This document shows positions 57,901 through 64,000 of a DNA stretch of 64,000 bases, piece by piece. The DNA lies in assembly GCA_964019135.1 (NCBI GenBank), contig OZ025265.1:22357143-22421142 (forward strand), in the 5' to 3' direction. Each line of letters starts with the position of its first letter. The first letter of the stretch is position 1. The notes under the pieces are model-generated. The model was given only the letters and a program-made list of their open reading frames with translations, was not told the origin of the DNA and searched no databases. This DNA comes from Arenicola marina. Taxonomy: Eukaryota; Annelida; Polychaeta; Arenicolidae. The position numbers and the translations under genes are program-made.

Positions 57901-60900
57901 TAATCCAGTATACAGATTGGAAACGTTACCTACCAGTCGGCAATTCATCATGTCATTCCTTACTCTTTAATGAACCCAAAACAGAAATAGCCATGTATTT
58001 TTCGGAATATTTTTTGTCCAGCATGTCTATTTGCTCAGTCGCCTAAGGTTATAATGTCATCCCTTAGTTGTATATATCCTGGGTATGTTCCAGGGTGGGT
58101 GACGTCACCCCCTCTCCCTTCCTTCATTTGATTACTTCACCCGCCCCCCCCCCCCCACTAACACCAACCCCCCACGCCCCACGAGCGGACAACAATGGCG
58201 GAGCATAGAATTGTGCGCGGAATCGTGATTGGTTTAATTCCGAATGCCCAGCAGAGATCGGGATGCCAATTACCTCGCGATGAGATTTATCGGCAAGACA
58301 TTCATAGAATCGCACCCCTGCATTGAACGAATCGCTCTCCGAGCTAGTAATGTCATTGCGTACTAGCGTGGAGCGAGACCACATAATTGGATTTCGAATA
58401 TAGAATTATGGGCGGATGTTGTTTTTTATTGCCAATTGTGTTTTATTTTTTATTACCTATGGCGGCTTTAGGACGTGGATTCGTCTAGTGTCAATTAATG
58501 CGCCGCTTCTGCAGCAACATGCCCCATAGGATTGGCTCAATCCCGTATCCAGACCGTCCTTACGCTGACGGAGAAGATGTTCCAGATGAAGCAAAGGGAT
58601 TAAGATATCCAGATCAAGCAAAAGGATAAATATATCCAGATTAAGCATTCAGAATCCAGACCAGCCTTACCGTGACGGAGAAGACGTTCCAGGGGAAGCA
58701 AACGGATTAAGATATCCAGATCAAGCATTCAGAATCCGGACGAACCTCACCGTGACGGAGAAGAAGTTCTAGATGAAGCAAACGGATTAAACGATCCCGA
58801 TCAAGCATTCAGAATCCAGACCAACCTCACCGTTAAGGAGAAGATGTTCCAGGTGAAGCAAACGGATTAGGAGATCCAGATCAAACATTCAGAATCCAGA
58901 CCAACCTTACCATGACGGAGAAGATGTTCCGGAGGAAGCAAACGGACTAAGAGATCCAGATCAAGCATTCAGAATCCGGACCAACCTCACCGTGAAGGAG
59001 AAGACGTTCCAGATGAAGCAAGCGGATTAGGAGATCCATATCAAACATTCAGCATCCAGACCAGCGCTAGTCTTACCGTGACGGAGAAGATGTTCCAGAT
59101 GAAGTAGGCTGGTCGGCGGCCGGCCCTGCAGCGGACGATGAGTGCTGGCTGTGTCACCGAGGGGTCCGCCTTGTCACGGGGTAAGTCCTGCTTGTCGGAC
59201 TCGATGTACTTGTACAGATACCACTCCTGCTCGTCTATGAAGGATTGCTTGTAGATCTTGTGAATCTCTTCACTATCCTCCACCAGATCCACCTCCGTGG
59301 AGGGCAGGTCCGACATCAGGGAGACCGACAGATCCTGAAGGGGATTTACAAAGGATGATAATGACGACGTAAATGGTATAGTAGTTAGTCCCAGTAATCC
59401 AAGAGGAAACGATGTCGAGGCGGATCCAGGGCGGGGAGGCTGGGTCTTTTGAGGCATAACGCTGTTTTCCACCCGGTATCGTAAAAAAATCGGTTACTAA
59501 CTGGTCATTCCAAGCTTCAACAACTGACGAGCTATCGCAGGAGTTCTATCCTGAATCATGAAGATAAATTTGTCCCTCAAAATCCTTCCAGCTACATTAA
59601 TAATACTACTAAAACTTTATGGCTTACGCATGACTTACGAGTTACAGGGGAACAAATGAGGAATTATTGGCTAAGACAGAAGAGTGACTGACAGTCCTCG
59701 AAGTGGTCAATTAGGCTGTTATTCCGTTTACTAGATGGGCCGCTCACAAAAGTGAGGAACAGCGTAATGATCTCTTGTCGAGAAGACAAAACATTAAATC
59801 ATGTGAAATAATCAGTTCCGAGATCATGATAGTTAGTGTCCTCAGTTATGGGAGTCTGGAAGTAGAAGTGTCCAGTGTCGATTTTTGCAAAATTCTCAGT
59901 GTCGAATGTCCATTTTTCAAATTTCTCAGTGTCGAATGTCGATTTTTCAAAATTGTCAGTGTCGAATTTCCATTTTTCAAAATTGACAGTGTCGAATGTC
60001 AATGTTTCAAAATTGTCAGTGTCCAATGTCGGTGTTTCAAAAGTGTCAATATCGAATGTCGATTTTACAAAAATCTCAGTGTCGTGTCGTGTCGCTTTGT
60101 TTCAAAAATCTGTGTCGATGTTGCTTTTTCGGTCCCTCAGTCTCAGAATCTGGGGGTCAGTAGATTTTTCAAATATGCCTTTCTCGCGTGTCGCCATTTA
60201 CCACTTCCAGACCTCTACTTATTCCCTCCGGTACCATAGCAACGCTAGACGTACAATAAACACCGATTCTTTTCCACAGCAAGACAGCTGACAAGGGCAT
60301 TTTTGATTCAACGTTGACACGGATTCACAAGGCCATGAAAGGACAGGGTTCCGCGGCCGCCACATTAGTACCGCCTTGACTCGGTAGAGGACGCACGCGG
60401 CAGTTGTGTACGTGAGTTGCGAGAGAATTGAGGCTGCAGGGTGGTGTTGCTATGGAGATTGGATTGTGGGGGACACGACTCCTTGACCACAGTAGCAGAC
60501 TTGATTAGGTTTCCAGGTCAGTTCTAGCTCAGACTACACCCTTCATTCAGGCTGGTCATGTAGACACAGAGGTAAAGGATGGTAATGGAGTGACGTTGAC
60601 CAGGGAATGAAGGCCTCCACTGGGACATCCCCTTAAAAACCGAGGTCAAATGGCATACCAACGGCATTTGCATAAGTAGATTTAGCAAAAAGATCATTTG
60701 CATAATGTGTGTGGTTTGCGAGGCATATTTATGCTGTCGAGGTCACGTGGTCTTAAGCCACCGGGCAGCTCACAGGGGGAAGTAGAGGCCCTCTCACGTA
60801 GCCCACTCTGGGATAACGCCGAACTCCGTTCTTAAGGGCATATACATGGGGCCATTACTGACCGTAAGCCACTGGATAAAGCCAAAATCTCCAGACCACT

Positions 60901-61520
60901 TGGGTGGCATCATTACTAGCATGAATATATAAACAGATTTGTTTCCATGCAATATTATACGATCAACCACGAATCGAAATACTATACTCGGCATTTCGTG
61001 TACTGGTATTGTCATAGATCAACTGGAATGCAAGTATTTACTCGTCACTTTTCATTTTATTTGTGAATGTCCATTATGTAAGATTTACGCGTGAACTATT
61101 TCAGAGGTGCAAGGAAGCCATTTATAATGTGAATTTAGAATATAATACATTTAATGAATCAGAACGTTGATTAACAAAATTTGTTGACGTTCCACCGGGC
61201 ACCGTATTATGTTCAATAATTTTATCTTAAGGATAATTATCTATGTTAAGATTACTGCTATTGACATATATTGTACAAGAGGCCGTGCAGAAAAAATGCA
61301 TTCATTTCGCATTTTAGTTTACCTGAACATCGAATGGGAAGTCCCACAGCTCCAGTTTCTCCATGAACGTTCCCTTTACGCGGCGTCTCTCGACGATGAA
61401 AGCTTCGTCCTTCACATTGTGCTCCAAGGTCACCGATGATTTAACCTTGGGGTCCCCGATAGTGTTTTCGATGAATAACTTTGGATTCCAGAAGGGTGTG
61501 AGGTCGAAGTCCTCCGCATC
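42733..61520 (-). CDS. Pentameric ligand-gated ion channel subunit without Cys-loop, 5' end missing
   Basis: Exons read on the minus strand: 61520-61323, 59334-59077, 46701-46546, 44821-44648 and probably 42975-42733. All joins are phase 0 with GT-AG sites. The protein part runs from loop A (FWNPKLFIEN) through KLELWDFPFDVQDLSVSL, pre-M1 GRRPAYFIWNIF, M1 (SVTFLICCLAFVTFAV), M2 (ENRLQLSFTLVLTAVAFKFV), SLPKVSYLTYLDRYV, M3, and M4 (ALILFGTMFILFNLWFWI). The two Cys-loop cysteines are replaced by Glu and Leu, and only about 12 residues separate M3 and M4, as in bacterial channels. Glu at -2' of M2 fits cation selectivity. The signal peptide and first part of the ligand-binding domain are not found up to 64000. 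Ligand unknown. Confidence 0.85.
43085..43420. repeat. CRE-like tandem repeat (TGACGTCA cluster)
   Basis: At least seven exact TGACGTCA palindromes and several TGACGTAA or CGACGTCA variants lie within about 330 bp, in irregular 17-25 bp units such as CACATGACGTCACCGCC. It sits in the presumed last intron, or the 3' flank, of the channel gene. TGACGTCA is the CREB/ATF consensus; binding here is inference. Confidence 0.85.
44290..44450. repeat. Second copy of the 18889-19090 MITE
   Basis: It shares AAATAACCAAACGGCG, GCGCACCGCATAGACACGC and the GGTAGTCTAGGTTTGGCGG tail with the intron 1 copy of the AOS-LOX gene, in the same orientation. Confidence 0.55.
44648..44821 (-). CDS. Channel exon: M3, very short loop, M4
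   Basis: 58 codons: DRYVLMAMILLAGVCFWHGT (M3), TLWDSDQHPRVDPG (loop), ALILFGTMFILFNLWFWI (M4), ISVK. Acceptor CCTTCAG, donor GTACGT. Animal Cys-loop receptors normally have a 70-200 residue cytoplasmic loop here. Confidence 0.87.
45000..45345 (+). repeat. 25 bp x about 13 array containing a perfect palindrome
   Basis: Units read ATGAAATATGAAAGTAATCG then ATTAC. Early units join to form GTAATCGATTAC, a 12 bp perfect palindrome; later units have drifted to GTAATGGATTAC. The flanks repeat ATTACGATTACG. It lies in the intron between the M1-M2 and M3-M4 exons. Confidence 0.9.
46546..46701 (-). CDS. Channel exon: M1-M2 and M2-M3 loop
   Basis: 52 codons after an excellent acceptor (T8CAG). M2 aligned to the bacterial channel GLIC gives Glu -2', Gln 2', Thr 6', Leu 9', Ala 13'. 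NQSLPKVSYLTYL is the M2-M3 loop and start of M3. Donor GTTAGT. Confidence 0.9.
46895..47130 (+). repeat. Irregular CACAAACGTAAAA repeats
   Basis: Short units on CACAAACGT(G/A)AAAA with variable spacers follow a G-run at 46911-46923. Degenerate; no coding content. Confidence 0.65.
48437..49040 (+). repeat. 27 bp x about 20 array (ATC/ACC trinucleotide-based)
   Basis: Units are close to ATCACCATCACTGCTATCAC then TACCATC. As 27 is divisible by three and lacks stops, all frames stay open (Thr/Ile or Asp/Gly/Ser strings). In the 12.4 kb channel intron. Confidence 0.92.
49634..49689. repeat. Perfect-type hairpin, 24 bp stem and 8 nt loop
   Basis: TCCTCCTCTGATCAGCGACA (start of left arm 49634-49657) is inverted in 49666-49689 with one mismatch; the loop is TGGTGGAC. 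It is isolated, with no MITE-like terminus around it. Confidence 0.8.
50040..50240 (+). mobile_element. Diverged SINE family 1 copy
   Basis: TCTGGTGGTTAGCCAGATCG and GAGGCTCGAACCC resemble A and B boxes. The AAAGATACCATGCCATTC, GGGGGTATACCCCCGGGATA and CGCGGTATGAACTTC blocks follow the family 1 body order. Confidence 0.6.
50733..51434 (+). repeat. 78 bp x 9 array
   Basis: GGGAGACTTATGCAGG recurs at 50733 and every 78 bp to 51357. Units contain GGCGCCACCTATT and AGCAGCTGAAGAGAGATG, and copies are nearly identical. The frame-neutral period leaves long open frames on both strands, none with a recognisable domain. Confidence 0.93.
51895..54978 (+). repeat. 16 bp x about 190 satellite with higher-order structure
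   Basis: The basic unit is GGGATCGGCCACAGAC with variants GGCTAC, GGCCCC, GACCAC and GGGAGC. The rare variant GGGATTGGCCCAAGAC sits at 52405, 52661, 53045 and 53269, at distances 256, 384 and 224, all exact multiples of 16. So the array is strictly phase-locked and has expanded in multi-unit blocks. Confidence 0.96.
55503..55788 (+). repeat. About 52 bp array, left part
   Basis: Units hold TACTGGACAGCGAATTAGTC then CGAGTGGAAATAACGGGCC and AGCAACATACA. The array is interrupted at 55788 by a DNA element and resumes at 57692. Confidence 0.9.
55789..57691. mobile_element. 1903 bp DNA transposon with about 90 bp TIRs and 9-bp TSD (Mutator-like)
   Basis: The left end GGTGCGCCTTAAATTCGCC (55789) is inverted at the right end (to 57691). 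Homology of the ends extends about 90 bp with a few mismatches, including an ATTCATG...TTACGTCA stretch. ATACTGGAC flanks both ends (55780-55788 and 57692-57700), and removing the element with one copy restores a normal 52 bp unit. A 9 bp TSD plus long TIRs points to the Mutator superfamily. Internal frames are short and not transposase-like, so it is non-autonomous. A smaller palindrome (56661-56770) lies inside. Confidence 0.85.
56661..56770. repeat. 110 bp palindromic element nested in the Mutator-like transposon
   Basis: AGGGCCCGTAAGTTCGAA at the left is perfectly inverted at the right end, with a second, imperfect inner pair (GGGCCAAAATATTTCGCCC). No clear target duplication, so it may be a foldback MITE or part of the host element. 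Confidence 0.7.
57692..57843 (+). repeat. About 52 bp array, right part
   Basis: About three units, continuing the same phase and orientation as 55503-55788 after removal of the inserted element. Confidence 0.9.
58557..59075 (-). repeat. 80 bp x 6 array made from the channel exon's 5' splice junction
   Basis: Landmarks at 58558, 58665, 58745, 58825, 58905 and 58985 (plus strand CCTTACCGTGACGGAG or CCTCACCGTGA forms) precede the true junction at 59071. On the minus strand each copy repeats the last ~28 bases of the exon at 59077-59334 plus a GTAAGG or GTGAGG donor, then about 45 bp of intron. The 6 bp extra spacing next to the true exon and the 107 bp outer spacing mark the edges. Confidence 0.92.
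59077..59334 (-). CDS. Channel exon: end of ligand-binding domain and start of M1
   Basis: 86 codons. It opens DLSVSLMSDL, holds EQEWYLYKYIES (loop C region) and ends GRRPAYFIWNIFSVT, the pre-M1 motif running into M1. Donor GTAAGA at 59076. Six tandem copies of its last bases plus donor follow in the intron. Confidence 0.88.
59870..60115 (+). repeat. About 30 bp x 8 array, intron before the 59.3 kb exon
   Basis: Units are close to TCAGTGTCGAATGTCGATTT then TTCAAAATTG. Diverged at both ends. Frames through it (Ser/Val/Phe strings) are not genes. Confidence 0.88.
61323..61520 (-). CDS. Channel exon: ligand-binding domain, loop A to FPFDVQ
   Basis: 66 codons, phase 0 at both ends, with acceptor CTGCAG and donor GTAAAC. 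It encodes DAEDFDLTPFWNPKLF..., a charged stretch (VERRRVKGTF), and ends at DFPFDVQ, which continues exactly into DLSVSL of the next exon. The FPFDxQ motif is diagnostic for the superfamily. Confidence 0.88.
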
Positions 61521-62091
61521 CTGCAGAGTCACGGTTTATGGGTGGAGACAAGCGAGAAGAGAGTGAAACTTACATGTATAATATATAATATTGATGCACC
61601 CGCCATATATACAGTGCACTCCGCTTAAATGCAAATTCTATTTGTCAGCAAAGAAGTAGCAATTATCCGAAGTTGGCGATTTGGACTGGTCAGCACGGTC
61701 TACATATCTGTACACGTATTGGGTTTATATACGCCTCAGATATACGTGTATACGCTAAACATTCATTCTAAAACACTGCTCAATAGACGTCGTCCTTTGT
61801 TCGAATTATGTCGACGAGAGACGAAGATTTAATCTGTCAACTGGCTGCTTTTGTGCATAAAATGTTTAAATCCAGGAAAGCTAACTGAATTGTGTTTATA
61901 TTATATTTGTCCTACAGCCTACGCACAATGAGCACACACAACAGAATGTCACCATGTATGCACCTTGCCCGGGGGCCGTTTTCGGCAACTAACTCCTTCA
62001 TTGTCATTCGTTGTCATTGTCACTGCTCATCATGGGACCGATTGTGACTTATTTTGACAGGCCAGACTGAGTGCGAAGTGTAATTAAGTGG

Positions 62092-62126
<35 letters not shown>

Positions 62127-64000
62127 GAGGGAGAAGGATCGAGGACTATATATATATATATATATATACTGTATACGAACTGCGATATATATATGTAGAT
62201 CCATGTATCAAACAATAATATTGATGATGAATAACATTGCGTAATGTGTACATAATGAAAGGAAGATTTAATGGCATCGGACAACTCTCTCGCATAGCTC
62301 TATCGCATGGGCTTGTGATTTATTCTGTGTAAAGTACCCAGACGGATTATTACATTTCCATCATTATCACGCACAGACACACGGTAATCCGTTACATGAC
62401 ATATTGATCATACTCATTACGTATGCACGCAACAACTCCCATGTTTTTATTACGCTGTCCTAGCTCGGGCGAAACTATATGACAGATAGCAGTGGAAGGA
62501 TCGAGGATTTTGTAAACATGGGGGCCACGAATATTTACATATTTGATATGTAGTGATCTGTATGGAATACAAATGATACATTATTTAGTGAAAGGGGGCA
62601 CGTGCTTTTTCATAGCATATTTTCCAGTGGGGTCAAGCCCCCATCCCCTGGATCCGCCACTGGATAGACATCATTTCAATAAAAGACCATACCTGAAAAT
62701 ATTACTGGCAGTTTATTGCGAACGAACAACCATTCCTGTTGCTTTTGTCATATCATTTAAACGCCGGGATGGATCTTAGAATTTGAAAAGGGTGTTTCAC
62801 TGAAAATTTGTGGGACGCACGCCTCAGGTGGCCTGGGTTTTGCATGGAAAAACGGCATTCTTACTCAAAAAGGGTCGGTCATTAAAATGATAACAGTCCT
62901 TAAAACCCTTGCTTGAGGGGGGGGGGGGGGTAGACCTCCATAACCCCCCCCCCGTGAATCTACTACTGAGACGACTTTGTCTCATGAATATTCCACACCT
63001 TCAGAAGATTGTCTTTGTGAAAATAAAGTATACATCACGTAAAAGCTATGCATTCAATGTTCGCGAAATAATCCCTTCATTATAACTTGTGCGTGTTATT
63101 TTTTGGGCTTTTTTGCGATACCATTTTGACATTTTTTTTCCCTGAATAGCCCACAAATTTAGAATAGATTATACTGAACACTTAAGAATAAATAACAATA
63201 ATCCGGTAATCCATCATTCGTGTGGCAATATAATGAGATAGCTCGACTAACTTTTGAACGGAATCATCATTCTGTATAAATAACAAGAGACTGTGTAAAG
63301 TAACATTCTTGGCTTGCTATTTGTACATGCTCACCCCACTGGAAGAAATGCACCTGATGTATAACTTTCCTCGCTATGTACCATATCGTGAGCAAAAACC
63401 AGAAGATGTCTGGACATAACGTGCAATGCACACGGCCCGAATAATGAGGAGAAAAACATTATATGAATAATGATGATAAAACCTGTTTAAGTTGTTAAAC
63501 TAAACTTGCCCCCAGTACGTGGGTTACGATAGAGAGAGACGGATACGAGGATTCCATTTAATCAAAGTCACACGGCATTTGAGCAATGTGGCTTAATGCT
63601 AAAATGCACTTATAATAAGATCAACACTGTCAATGCAAGCACAATCATAATCATTATTATCATCACTATCATCATCCTTTGCTGCTCCCTTCCCCATATT
63701 TCACGGTAACAATGTTCTGTTAGCAAATTACGACCATTTGAACAAAAAAAGATACTCTTGCCCGCAATAGTGTGGTACAGTTATTATGTAATTTCCTATA
63801 TGTTTTTCATATAATTGATTGATCTCCTGTCAGAGGGCGCTCCGCCAACGCGGTAATGAGAGGACTGAGCGACATCTACTGGGAGAATGTTGGATAATTT
63901 ATTTCTAGTGCGACGCGTGGCATTACCTGTCAGTCTCCTTTGCTCAGTTGGCATTCAGACTGAGCCGCAGGTCGCCAGGTCGTGGGTAAGAACCAATATA
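61521..64000. other. 5' side of the channel gene within the window
   Basis: The missing 5' exons of the channel should lie here or beyond 64000, but no ligand-binding-domain exon is visible. It holds two (TA)n runs around 62095-62170 and two G/C-tract MITE fragments (62620-62660, 62770-62965). A SINE family 2-like head lies near 63940-64000 (GCTCAGTTGGCA and GGTCGTGGGT), cut by the window edge. Confidence 0.5.

Overview
The window is animal nuclear DNA, most likely from a marine invertebrate deuterostome and probably an amphioxus (Branchiostoma). The evidence is GT-AG introns, tRNA-derived SINEs, many MITEs, a 200-base assembly gap, a catalase-related/lipoxygenase fusion gene, and minisatellites whose repeat unit spans exon-intron junctions. 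From memory, minisatellites of that last kind ('mirages') were reported at the amphioxus Adh locus. The species call is inference.

Layout. Bases 1-11.5 kb hold no recognisable gene, only MITEs, a nested DNA element, SINE copies, C/G-rich tracts and the gap (8381-8580). A long single-exon ORF on + (11510-15931) encodes a 1473-residue Ser-rich polyampholyte with in-frame 54/44-codon tandem repeats. From 18440 to 38137 (+) lies a complete 16-exon gene for a 1174-residue allene oxide synthase-lipoxygenase (AOS-LOX) type fusion. It has an N-terminal catalase-like haem domain, a PLAT domain and a C-terminal lipoxygenase with an unusual Ser/Lys-rich insertion. All 16 exons join in frame. From 61520 down to 42733 (-) lie the last exons of a convergent gene for a pentameric ligand-gated ion channel. 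It lacks the Cys-loop cysteines and has a very short M3-M4 loop, so it looks prokaryote-like. Its 12.4 kb intron carries several unrelated satellites (27, 78, 16 and 52 bp units, plus 80 bp copies of the exon end) and a 1.9 kb DNA transposon with a clean 9-bp target duplication.

How the parts relate. In the fusion enzyme the LOX half would make a fatty-acid hydroperoxide and the catalase-like half would convert it, as in the coral AOS-LOX. Three substitutions at metal or haem positions make the product uncertain: Gln148 at the distal Asn, Ser1052 at the fourth iron ligand, and a C-terminal Val instead of Ile. The channel gene is not evidently linked in function.

The main unexpected signal is a recurrent one. 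At several junctions in both multi-exon genes a splice site plus adjoining exon sequence has been amplified in tandem: 73 bp x 9, 38 bp x about 75, 61 bp acceptor copies, 80 bp x 6, a 273 bp duplication, and a partial exon copy. This leaves many decoy splice sites beside the functional one.
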